NCBI GenBank assembly: GCA_023146355.1
Contig: JAGLCH010000045.1
Span: forward strand, 1 to 14,264
Direction: 5' to 3'
Length of the DNA stretch: 14,264 nucleotides
Source of the DNA: Bacteriovoracaceae bacterium
Lineage (GTDB): Bacteria; Bdellovibrionota; Bacteriovoracia; Bacteriovoracales; Bacteriovoracaceae
Position numbers and translations under genes: made by a program. This document shows, piece by piece, positions 1 through 5,841 of the stretch (its first letter is position 1; each line of letters starts with the position of its first letter). The notes beneath the pieces were generated by a model. That model was not told where the DNA came from. It saw only the letters and a list, made by a program, of their open reading frames with translations, and did not search any database.

Positions 1-27
1 TAGATTATTTATTATAATTGAATTTGC

Positions 28-141
28 TCAAAAAGAAGTATCAATATAATTAGTTCTGTCCGGTTGCTGTCGTATGATACTTCCATCAAGTGGCCAATTT
101 GCAATTTTTCTCCACTCTGAAACTGTCTTTTTAGGTATCAT
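28..141 (-). pseudogene. Truncated AbiEii toxin gene (N-terminal stub)
   Basis: A 37-codon frame starts at an ATG whose A is also the last base of the antitoxin stop codon (TAATG), the coupling expected for an AbiE operon. It begins MIPKKTVSEWRKIANWPL, which resembles the usual N-terminus of many AbiEii nucleotidyltransferase toxins (MI-x(5)-EW...A-x-WP). After about 18 residues the resemblance stops: the frame reads DGSIIRQQPDRTNYIDTSF and ends at TGA. The catalytic GG-T/S-S-x-x-K and D-x-D motifs are absent, so this cannot be an active toxin. The break coincides with an 18-bp exact match to the DUF6088 gene (3031-3048). I infer a deletion or recombination scar. The rest of the toxin could lie left of the window, but the stop codon means it is not read from this start. 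Confidence 0.6.
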
Positions 142-944
142 TAATCAAGCTCTACTGTTGTATTCTCTAAAATCATCCACTTCTTTGAATAAGGTATTTG
201 TGATAAATCACCATTTTTATTTGAAGGCGCAAGAAGAATCTTGGAGGGTCTTCTATCTTCTATTACTCGTAAAATATGTTCTGCTTTTTCTTCTTCACTC
301 AAAACTATATCTAAGAGATAACCAAGTCGCTGGACAACAGCAGTTGGAATACGTTTCTTTGAGCAAATCATAGCTAACTTCTCAATATCAATCTCATCAA
401 GTAGGTCTTCTAAAACTGTTGCAATATTATTCCAATATCCACTACGCCTAGGAAAAGAAATTAGGTCAACCGCCGTTAACTCAGGTGAAGAAATATTGAA
501 GTAGCCATAAGTACTAGAAGCTCTTTCAATCTCTACAATTTCTTCAAAATAACTCTTCGTAACAAACTCTATTTTCAGGCCTTTCAATCGTATCGGACGA
601 ACCTTTTTATCTGCAACTACAGTGTAGTTCATTACAGCTTGATGAGAGGCCCCTTTATAGGACGCTGCATTCAGTAATCCGACATAATACTTAGCATCTA
701 GATACTTCATCATTGCATCTATAAAGTTTACAGGATGAAGTGTACCTAATGTATTACCTGTAATTATGCCAAACCCCTTTCTTATCATTTGAACTTTATC
801 TTTCTTTGCCAGTCTTGAAAGAGATACAGACACAGAGCTTCTCTTCAATGACAACTCTTGGCAGATTTCATCTATCGTAAAGTAAAATCGACTTTGCTTA
901 ACAATCTCATCTAAATATAGTGATACAGTTTTTCTTTGTTCCAT
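141..944 (-). CDS. AbiEi-family antitoxin (type IV toxin-antitoxin)
   Basis: This 267-residue protein has the AbiEi layout. An N-terminal winged helix-turn-helix (about residues 5-62, with LKRSSVSVSLSRLAKKDKV as the recognition region and IRKGFGI as the wing) is followed by the AbiEi core. The core includes YYVGLLNAASYKGASHQ (87-102), ISSPELTAVDLISFPRRSG (151-169) and VQRLGYLLD (204-212), and the protein ends in KKW-x-I like the other antitoxins here. In characterised AbiE systems the antitoxin represses its own promoter and neutralises the AbiEii nucleotidyltransferase without binding it stably. Its partner is reduced to a stub at 28-141, so the gene is probably an orphan repressor now. The ATG at 944 lies directly next to an 11-bp inverted repeat and has no clear Shine-Dalgarno sequence. 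Confidence 0.85.
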   Translation of the reverse strand: MEQRKTVSLYLDEIVKQSRFYFTIDEICQELSLKRSSVSVSLSRLAKKDKVQMIRKGFGIITGNTLGTLHPVNFIDAMMKYLDAKYYVGLLNAASYKGASHQAVMNYTVVADKKVRPIRLKGLKIEFVTKSYFEEIVEIERASSTYGYFNISSPELTAVDLISFPRRSGYWNNIATVLEDLLDEIDIEKLAMICSKKRIPTAVVQRLGYLLDIVLSEEEKAEHILRVIEDRRPSKILLAPSNKNGDLSQIPYSKKWMILENTTVELD

Positions 945-945
945 G

Positions 946-1020
946 TACGTATATTAACATAAATGCTAATATACGTATACTGATCATTTCACTTAGATAT
1001 ACAATATTGTTAATATACGT
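946..1020 (-). promoter_or_regulatory. Operator-like inverted repeats upstream of AbiEi
   Basis: TACGTATATTA (946-956) and its exact reverse complement TAATATACGTA (967-977) form an inverted repeat with a 10-bp spacer, ending one base from the AbiEi start codon. A third copy in the same orientation as the second, GTTAATATACGT, lies at 1009-1020; it is the exact reverse complement of 947-958. AbiEi antitoxins are known to autoregulate by binding inverted repeats in their promoter, so this is the likely operator. The -10 and -35 boxes are not clear. Confidence 0.6.
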
Positions 1021-1218
1021 TCATCTACCGGATACAAATAAAAATGTAACGAGAAACACACTTTTGGTTTGTCGCTGCATCTCGCTCTTTGTAAAAGAAT
1101 ATTCCCTTAAATTAGAAGCACTTGTTCATGATCCCCAATCACCCCAAGACTGCTTCGGGTCCGGCCTCTCGCGGTATACAGTCCATCTGGACATATCTAC
1201 TGGCACCCGTCGAGGAAG
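1021..1218. other. Stretch with no recognisable gene
   Basis: I see no supported gene on either strand. Bases 1130-1220 are more GC-rich than the surrounding island and contain the short palindrome GTCCATCTGGAC. This may be debris from another element. Confidence 0.4.
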
Positions 1219-1477
1219 TTATGAAAGCCTTTTAGAGGCCAAAAAAGCAAAACTAGCACCAATTCCGCCATCCAACTGATAGGTGCCGCTATCCAGATAA
1301 ATAATGTCGTTATTTATCAGTTGATCAAGTGATGATCTCAATGATGATTTTGAAATATTGTACTCTGCCAATATCTCCTTACTCATTAATCCCTCTACTT
1401 TATTGTGCCAACTTCGTAAGCTTCGAAAATATTTTCTTTCCTGCCCCGCAAATACCAAGAACAAGTACTTTGCTCAT
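1219..1477 (-). pseudogene. Remnant of P-loop ATPase gene with C-terminal winged helix
   Basis: An ATG at 1477, five bases after the toxin stop codon, opens a 25-codon frame reading MSKVLVLGICGAGKKIFSK. This is a nucleotide-binding N-terminus with a Walker A-like GxxGxGK, but it ends in TAA at once. In the next frame (up to 1464), ERKYFRSL, KVEGLMSKEILAEYNISKS and SLRSSLDQLINNDIIYLDSGTYQL look like the C-terminal winged helix of AAA/archaeal-type ATPases. That part then breaks off into unrelated sequence (GGIGASFAFLASKRLS). The central ATPase (Walker B, sensors) is missing. I infer a third cistron of the AbiE operon that lost its middle and is frameshifted, or two fused scraps from different genes. 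A perfect 9-bp inverted repeat at 1296-1318 falls inside the winged-helix part. Confidence 0.5.
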
Positions 1478-1482
1478 TTTTA

Positions 1483-2472
1483 TCAAATAGGCGAATTCAA
1501 TTCGATCTTCCCCAATGCATCTTTGATTGAATTAATAACATCTTTAACCCTTACTTCTTCAGGTAACTTCTCATCACCATACAGCATTGTTTTAAATACA
1601 CCTCGATAAGCAGGAGAAATTATCTTCCATACTTCATCAACATTTTGAAATACATCTGCATCACCATATTTATTCAATGACCATTCTCCGATAGCATCCA
1701 TTACTTTATCATCAATTTTAACTCTCTCTAGAAAGCTACTAAACTCATCATGATCAGAGATAACACCTTTGCCTATTCTATCGTACAGTTTCACTAAATC
1801 GTAGAAGTGTCTTATATTTTTACTTAACAAGCTATAGTTATCATCTGCCGACCTATAACTTGCCTTTGTGATAGCAGATATTTTCTCAACAAATGTGCGC
1901 TCTAGTTTAAGTACAGCAATAGAAAAAGGCTGAAGATTAAACTCTTCTATGACATCCTGCTGATTTGTACTCTTCAGAAATTCAGCGACTAATGATTCAA
2001 TAGGTAAATCTTCATGTGGTTCAGGTATCGTAAATGAATTAACCTCTAAAAGAATATTTTCTCCAGCATCTCCATATTCACCAGTGAGTTCTCCTTTTGA
2101 AAAACGCCAAACAGTCTTTCTGAACTTACTCCCCTTTGAAGTTCTAGGGTCATCAGTAACTTCAACAAAATCTTGAGCACAAGCTTTTTCAATTTTTTTC
2201 AATTTCGATTTTATTTGCCCTGAACTGTCTCCCTCTTCTACGATTAAAGCGAGATCAATATCTTCTGAAAACCGTTTAATGAGATGATGAGCCTTTGATA
2301 AAGACGTTCCACCTTTAAACACGACTTTACTTGCGATATCAGATTTAGATAATTTTTTTAATGCAAAAGTTACCCAATAATCTTTCTCAACAAGAACAGG
2401 CGATATTTTAAAATGACTACTAGTAAGAGTTATAAGGTCTAAAAACTCTTCTTTATGCTCATGTAGATTCAT
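1483..2472 (-). CDS. AbiEii/AbiGii-type nucleotidyltransferase toxin
   Basis: This 329-residue protein has the full signature of the AbiEii family, DNA polymerase beta-like nucleotidyltransferase toxins. VEKDYWVT occurs at 28-35, the nucleotide-binding GGTSLSK at 54-60, the metal-binding pair in SEDIDL at 69-74 (D71, D73), LERTFVEKI at 190-198 and RHFYDLVKL at 221-229. No key motif looks lost and the length is normal, so the gene is probably active. Family members bind nucleotides (GTP for AbiEii), and related mycobacterial MenT toxins add nucleotides to tRNA 3' ends; bacteriostasis or phage abortive infection is the expected outcome. The ATG overlaps the antitoxin stop codon as ATGA (2469-2472), so the two should be translationally coupled. 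A dead ATPase remnant follows directly downstream. Confidence 0.92.
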   Translation of the reverse strand: MNLHEHKEEFLDLITLTSSHFKISPVLVEKDYWVTFALKKLSKSDIASKVVFKGGTSLSKAHHLIKRFSEDIDLALIVEEGDSSGQIKSKLKKIEKACAQDFVEVTDDPRTSKGSKFRKTVWRFSKGELTGEYGDAGENILLEVNSFTIPEPHEDLPIESLVAEFLKSTNQQDVIEEFNLQPFSIAVLKLERTFVEKISAITKASYRSADDNYSLLSKNIRHFYDLVKLYDRIGKGVISDHDEFSSFLERVKIDDKVMDAIGEWSLNKYGDADVFQNVDEVWKIISPAYRGVFKTMLYGDEKLPEEVRVKDVINSIKDALGKIELNSPI

Positions 2473-3209
2473 TTAATTCTCCATTTCTTTGAAAATTTCA
2501 ATCCTGTATTGCCAAGTTGATATGAGGTAAGAGAATTTAAGCTCTCATATAAAGTGCTTGTTACCTCAGGATTAAGCTCATCAAGGATTGCTCCTAGAAC
2601 GGCCTTCACCATAGGTTTATCTTTGAGTGCTAGTGTTACAAGTCGCACTTTTTTAATTTTTGCTAATTGATCTACTTTAAATTTTAAAACAGAGATAACC
2701 TCAACGAGAGTAGAACCAGGAATTTTTTTAATGCCTCTAATTAAATCTAAAAGCACCATTAGTGGGATATCGCTTTTTTTTGCAGGAGACTTTCCTGCTT
2801 TAATTTTAATTTTGATACTACCTATCTCAATGCTTGAGTCTGCTGCCCCGCCAGTTAGTTCTATTGTATTTGGAACTTGAGTTGTTAGCCCCAGCTTATT
2901 TGCTGCAGATACACCTGATTCGTAACTCTTCTTTCCCTGTCTACTGAGCACATTAATGACAGAGCTACTAGCAGGAGGTAAAGACCCAAAGCGACTTTCC
3001 TTTGGCACCATGTAAAGGCCTCGCCTTATCCGTATGATACTTCCATCACTTACTAGTCGAGAAAGAGTTATAGCAATTGCACCACGTGACCCAATATTTT
3101 GAAAATCATCTAGCGTAAAGACTGCTCCTTCACTAAATTTATTTATCTTATCCCTTACTAACTTCGAGACAGAAGTATCTGATTTATTCATATAGCTAGT
3201 ATACTTCAT
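2469..3209 (-). CDS. DUF6088/AbiEi-type antitoxin of complete AbiE pair
   Basis: The 246-residue product matches the DUF6088 type of AbiEi antitoxin. The N-terminal winged helix spans about residues 14-70: FTLDDFQNIGSRGAIAITLS, then RLVSDGSIIRIRRGLYMVP, where G-L-Y in the wing is typical. A core domain follows, with YESGVSAANKLGLTTQVPN (96-114) and LLDLIRGIKKIPG (153-165), and a conserved helical segment KPMVKAVLGAILDEL (198-212). It ends in KKWRIK. Its job is to neutralise the AbiEii toxin encoded next (4-bp ATGA overlap) and to repress the shared promoter. It is a clear paralogue of the protein at 3575-4285. The start is uncertain: M1 and M7 are both possible and neither has a good ribosome binding site. 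A TATTAT candidate -10 lies at 3226-3231 without a convincing -35. Confidence 0.88.
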   Translation of the reverse strand: MKYTSYMNKSDTSVSKLVRDKINKFSEGAVFTLDDFQNIGSRGAIAITLSRLVSDGSIIRIRRGLYMVPKESRFGSLPPASSSVINVLSRQGKKSYESGVSAANKLGLTTQVPNTIELTGGAADSSIEIGSIKIKIKAGKSPAKKSDIPLMVLLDLIRGIKKIPGSTLVEVISVLKFKVDQLAKIKKVRLVTLALKDKPMVKAVLGAILDELNPEVTSTLYESLNSLTSYQLGNTGLKFSKKWRIK

Positions 3210-3390
3210 GTTAAGTTTTTATGCTATAATAGTTTACAACACGAAAACAAAATCTCAACAATATTAAATACTTAATAGCGAACTAGACACCTAGACCCAC
3301 ATTAGTACTTGCATAGCATTTATTTAGCCGTTGAATTCCTTTGCCTATCTTTTAATTTGAAATAATTCCACCATATAACCCATAACTTCA

Positions 3391-3431
3391 TTCTTGGAAG
3401 TTCTTGGAAGTTCTTGTATTTAAAACAAGAA
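3391..3431. repeat. Short tandem repeat with hairpin
   Basis: TTCTTGGAAG occurs twice back to back (3391-3410), and a third partial copy begins the stem of a perfect 7-bp hairpin: TTCTTGT (3411-3417), loop ATTTAAA, ACAAGAA (3425-3431). There is no T-run to make it a rho-independent terminator. It may be a slippage product or a weak transcript end. Confidence 0.45.
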
Positions 3432-3450
3432 GCTCAAATAATTCTAATTA

Positions 3451-3561
3451 TTATTTATTAATAAGATCATGGTGATCACCGCTTTCTAAATACTCCGCAA
3501 CATAACTTTGAATTGGAAGCTTTACCACTGGCGAAGGATTGCAGTTGAGAATAAATCTTTG
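3451..3561 (-). pseudogene. Unrecognised C-terminal coding remnant
   Basis: A 36-codon open stretch with no start codon lies between an in-frame TAA (3562-3564) and its own TAA (3451-3453). It reads QRFILNCNPSPVVKLPIQS then YVAEYLESGDHHDLINK, whose composition looks like real protein rather than random AT-rich translation. I do not recognise the family. It lies where the toxin of the upstream antitoxin would be expected, but it does not show AbiEii motifs. I infer a C-terminal leftover of a deleted gene. Confidence 0.3.
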
Positions 3562-3574
3562 TTAACATGTAACT

Positions 3575-4285
3575 TCATACAATTCTCCACTGAGCTCGAC
3601 AATTAATGTATTTTTTAATTCTTCCAACTTTATATTCTGACAAAGGGTTAAGACTTTTTTTTAGCTTTTCACTTTTAAAGCCGCAATCTTGAAGAATTCC
3701 TCCAAGAGTTGCTTTTACACTAGGCTTGTACTTTAAGGCCCATCCTACAAGTATCTCAGTTTCAATCATAGATAATTTATTAATTTTGAATTTAAGCAAA
3801 GAAATAAGTTCCTCTCTGCTTGTATCTGGAATTTTTTTAATGTCTTTAATTGCATCAAGTAATTGCAGATAAGGTACGTCATCCTTTTGAAATTCAAACC
3901 TCGCCTTTACATACTTGATAGATAAATTTCTTATTTTAATTTTGCGAGTCCACTTTTTACAAACAATTGTAACTTCATTCGCCACCTGTGTTGTAAGCCT
4001 CAACTCGTTATACGCCTGTGGCCCTGACACATATCCCCCACTCTCTTCCAAAAGTTTTGCTTGTATCTTTCTATCGTTTGGAAATACTTTATTACCAAGT
4101 TCAGAAATACCAGAAACAGAGTAAAGGCCTTTTGAAATTCTCTCTATTTTTCCATCTGAGTAAAGCCTACTTAACTCTGTAGAGACTGCAACACCATCAT
4201 TTATGGACTCAAAATCACTATAGGAAAGAAGAGTTCCACTTTTTTTGCTTTCGATAATTTCTCTGACTTTTCTTGCTGTACTCAT
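3575..4285 (-). CDS. DUF6088/AbiEi-type antitoxin, orphan paralogue
   Basis: The 236-residue product is co-linear with the antitoxin at 2469-3209. It has a winged helix at about 5-58 (GVAVSTELSRLYSDGKIERI, then SKGLYSV), YVSGPQAYNELRLTTQVAN (85-103), LLDAIKDIKKIP (142-153), LISLLKFKINKLS (160-172), KPSVKATLGGILQD (187-200), and the QWRI terminus. It appears intact. The start at 4285 is supported by AAGAGG five bases upstream and by an extended -10 promoter. No AbiEii gene follows; the next complete gene on this strand is the other antitoxin, 365 bp away. It may be a solo repressor, a decoy or anti-addiction antitoxin, or a survivor of toxin loss. Whether it can act on the AbiEii toxin at 1483-2472 or on that promoter is open. 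Confidence 0.82.
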   Translation of the reverse strand: MSTARKVREIIESKKSGTLLSYSDFESINDGVAVSTELSRLYSDGKIERISKGLYSVSGISELGNKVFPNDRKIQAKLLEESGGYVSGPQAYNELRLTTQVANEVTIVCKKWTRKIKIRNLSIKYVKARFEFQKDDVPYLQLLDAIKDIKKIPDTSREELISLLKFKINKLSMIETEILVGWALKYKPSVKATLGGILQDCGFKSEKLKKSLNPLSEYKVGRIKKYINCRAQWRIV

Positions 4286-4290
4286 AACAA

Positions 4291-4311
4291 CCTCTTACAG
4301 TAATTATACCA
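4291..4311 (-). promoter_or_regulatory. Extended -10 promoter and RBS of orphan antitoxin
   Basis: On the minus strand TGGTATAAT (4311-4303) is an extended -10 with a perfect TATAAT. AAGAGG (4296-4291) follows as the ribosome binding site five bases before the ATG. The leader would be very short, about ten bases. Confidence 0.6.
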
Positions 4312-4316
4312 GAGAT

Positions 4317-4346
4317 TGCAAGGTTTTTCGACTGAAAAACTTTGCA
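4317..4346. promoter_or_regulatory. Inverted repeat over the -35 region of orphan antitoxin
   Basis: TGCAA-n-GTTTTTC, a 4-base centre, and GAAAAAC-n-TTGCA form an interrupted 12-bp inverted repeat with one non-Watson-Crick position per arm. It spans the place where the -35 box would lie, 5 bp upstream of the extended -10. An antitoxin operator is the simplest explanation. As RNA it would also form a strong hairpin. Confidence 0.5.
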
Positions 4347-4504
4347 TTATTCTTTATTCACAAGTGTCCTACTAATAATCAGATACTTACTCCTTTCCAT
4401 ACTCTCCAAAATGCGTACTTAAGCTTGTATACCTCTTTGCTACCGCCACCTACTCACAAGGCTCCTGGGTCAGACCTGAATACCAACACTAATCAGGTTA
4501 AATT

Positions 4505-4603
4505 ATGACTCGATTACACCCTCTATTCGGGTCAAGGGCAATAGATCAAAGCAATTTTAAGCACTTACCAATATTGTCATCCACAAAAGTAGTTTCAGAA
4601 TGA
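4505..4603 (+). CDS. Possible small ORF, 32 aa
   Basis: A 32-codon frame (MTRLHPLFGSRAIDQS...) starts 6 bp after a 6-bp hairpin (ACCTGA 4474-4479 / TCAGGT 4493-4498) that would occlude a weak AGG. It ends in TGA overlapping the next ATG (ATGA at 4600-4603). I do not recognise the product. It could be chance, or half of a frameshifted small gene. Confidence 0.15.
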   Translation: MTRLHPLFGSRAIDQSNFKHLPILSSTKVVSE

Positions 4604-4725
4604 GCATTTATCTCGACCTCGAATTCATCGAAACCAAAACCGACAGTGAAGAGAATGAGGGAACTTATCCCCTTGATGAGGGAACGGTAAGAAATGCTCT
4701 AATTTTGATTGGGTTTAAGCTGTAA
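4600..4725 (+). CDS. Possible small ORF, 41 aa, acidic
   Basis: A 41-codon frame reads MSIYLDLEFIETKTDSEE and continues acidic to a hydrophobic end (ALILIGFKL). It overlaps the preceding small frame by ATGA. GATGAGGGAAC and AATGAGGGAAC form a near-direct repeat inside it. Composition looks protein-like, but no family is recognised and no ribosome binding site of its own is seen. Confidence 0.22.
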   Translation: MSIYLDLEFIETKTDSEENEGTYPLDEGTVRNALILIGFKL

Positions 4726-4774
4726 TAAAAGCTGATCTTCATGAATCCGCATACTCACAAGACCGTTTCGCTTC

Positions 4775-5836
4775 CTAGTGTAGAAAATATTTTTTATAGG
4801 CCGGATCGTCGATATCACTGATTTGTCCTTTGAGGCCTTCATTGAGTTTTTCAGCTTCTTTCACTGCTGAAGAGTCTTCTTCATTCACAGCAATAAAGCC
4901 CTGAACATCATCAACCTTAAGTCCTTTTGGTGCAATAAACTCACCATTCATATTAACTTTACCCACGGGTTTCTTAGAATTAACTGGAGCGACATAGATT
5001 CCCGTTGCGGGATCAATTAGTCCAAAATCTTTAACTTTTTTACGAATCAACCCTTGCGATGCTATCTCTTTATTGAAAACTCTCTTAACGTCTAAAATCT
5101 CTTTCGCCAGCTTCTTTTTGTCATGCCTAATTCTCACTGCGCCGAGAGATTTGTCTTTTTTCAAAAGAACATATTGAGTTGGATTTAGCTTTACTGGCAT
5201 CGAGGCAGTTTTAGTTTTAAAAGTTAGGTTTGAAAAATCACCGCGCTTTACTTCGAGCTTAACTACTTTAAATAGTTTACGAATCCTCGCAACCTTTGAA
5301 CTACTTTCTGCCTTGTGGATTTCAATACTATCCTTGGGACTGACCTTCTTAAAAGCAACACTCCCTTCGAAAGTTAACAGAGATGTTCTAAGACTTTTTG
5401 GCGAGAAGCACGCTTGGAACTCTGTACCGCGAACTCCCATAGATGCAACTCGAGTATTGATAAAAAATTTTTCTTTACCCAGATTCTTCTTTTCATGGCT
5501 CTTTTGAATTTTTGCACGAACTGTCCCCATTAAAAGATTTACAACCCCGCCCCCCTTTTTATCAATCATATCGACGACGATTTTGCTATTGGGCCCTACA
5601 GTTATCACCGAGCCATTGCTGAGGCGAATTCTGGCGAAACTTCGCTTCTTTGCCAAAATAGATGACTTTTCTTGTACAGCATCTCCCTTACTAAGCACTT
5701 CAGCTTTCAAGTGCTTAGGGCGCAAAATAGTGACATCCCCCCTTAGGGCAATCACCTTTCCCACATGTGGAGCGGCAAAAATGTTTAGTGAAACAATCGT
5801 TAGAATAAAACCAATAGAAATAGTAAAATCATGCAT
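4775..5836 (-). CDS. FecR-domain exported protein
   Basis: From the ATG at 5836 the protein has 353 residues. The frame is open further upstream to a TTG at 5902, but only the 5836 start puts a signal peptide at the N-terminus (hydrophobic core about 5-20, probable cleavage after FAA). A FecR domain follows at about 26-165: GKVIALRGDV, L..GD, LSNGSVITVGPNS (73-84) and the hallmark GVRGTEF (134-140), ending in LLTFEGSV. The C-terminal half is lysine-rich and unrecognised. Classical FecR is an inner-membrane anti-sigma regulator; this protein lacks that N-terminal part and has no sigma-factor gene beside it, so it is more likely a periplasmic or envelope-associated binding protein. It diverges from the barrel/lipoprotein operon, which suggests a shared envelope role. 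Confidence 0.82.
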   Translation of the reverse strand: MHDFTISIGFILTIVSLNIFAAPHVGKVIALRGDVTILRPKHLKAEVLSKGDAVQEKSSILAKKRSFARIRLSNGSVITVGPNSKIVVDMIDKKGGGVVNLLMGTVRAKIQKSHEKKNLGKEKFFINTRVASMGVRGTEFQACFSPKSLRTSLLTFEGSVAFKKVSPKDSIEIHKAESSSKVARIRKLFKVVKLEVKRGDFSNLTFKTKTASMPVKLNPTQYVLLKKDKSLGAVRIRHDKKKLAKEILDVKRVFNKEIASQGLIRKKVKDFGLIDPATGIYVAPVNSKKPVGKVNMNGEFIAPKGLKVDDVQGFIAVNEEDSSAVKEAEKLNEGLKGQISDIDDPAYKKYFLH

Positions 5837-5841
5837 ATATG
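5834..5841. promoter_or_regulatory. Palindrome containing both divergent start codons
   Basis: CATATATG is self-complementary and contains the ATG of the FecR gene (minus, 5836) and of the barrel gene (plus, 5839), only 2 bp apart. Each promoter must therefore lie inside the other gene's coding region. No good Shine-Dalgarno is visible for either gene. A 12-bp palindrome, AATATTAATATT, lies at 5859-5870. Confidence 0.5.

Larger units (their letters stand above)
3210..3574. other. Intergenic stretch between two antitoxin genes
   Basis: This holds the promoter region of the DUF6088 gene at its left end, a small tandem repeat with hairpin (3391-3431) and a short coding remnant (3451-3561). I see no intact gene. 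If the antitoxin at 3575-4285 once had a toxin gene, it should have been here. Confidence 0.5.
4347..4774. other. Spacer between AbiE island and envelope genes
   Basis: There is no established gene here. It holds a GGGTCAGACCTGAATACC stretch with a 6-bp hairpin (4474-4498) and two very small overlapping plus-strand frames (4505-4725). There is no obvious terminator for the FecR gene at its right end. Confidence 0.45.

Noticed and set aside
1198..1209. 12-mer TCTACTGGCACC also present near 9651, a possible dispersed element
   Set aside because: Matches of 12 bases are expected by chance in a window this size, and the flanks differ.
1240..1275. Minus-strand GGCGGAATTGG resembling the 5' part of tRNA-Leu, a possible attachment-site scar
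   Set aside because: Only about 11 bases fit; no anticodon stem, T-loop or acceptor match follows, so chance is more likely.
920..1279. 119-codon plus-strand open frame
   Set aside because: It covers the AbiEi promoter repeats and a gene-poor stretch, with no recognisable domain; taken as a shadow.
1296..1318. Perfect 9-bp inverted repeat GATAAATAA / TTATTTATC
   Set aside because: It lies inside the ATPase-remnant coding part (LINNDIIYLD), where the codons explain it, and it is not next to a promoter.
3191..3228. TATAGC...GCTATA inverted repeat around the DUF6088 start as an operator
   Set aside because: Only 6-bp arms 26 bp apart in AT-rich DNA; too weak compared with the other two operators.
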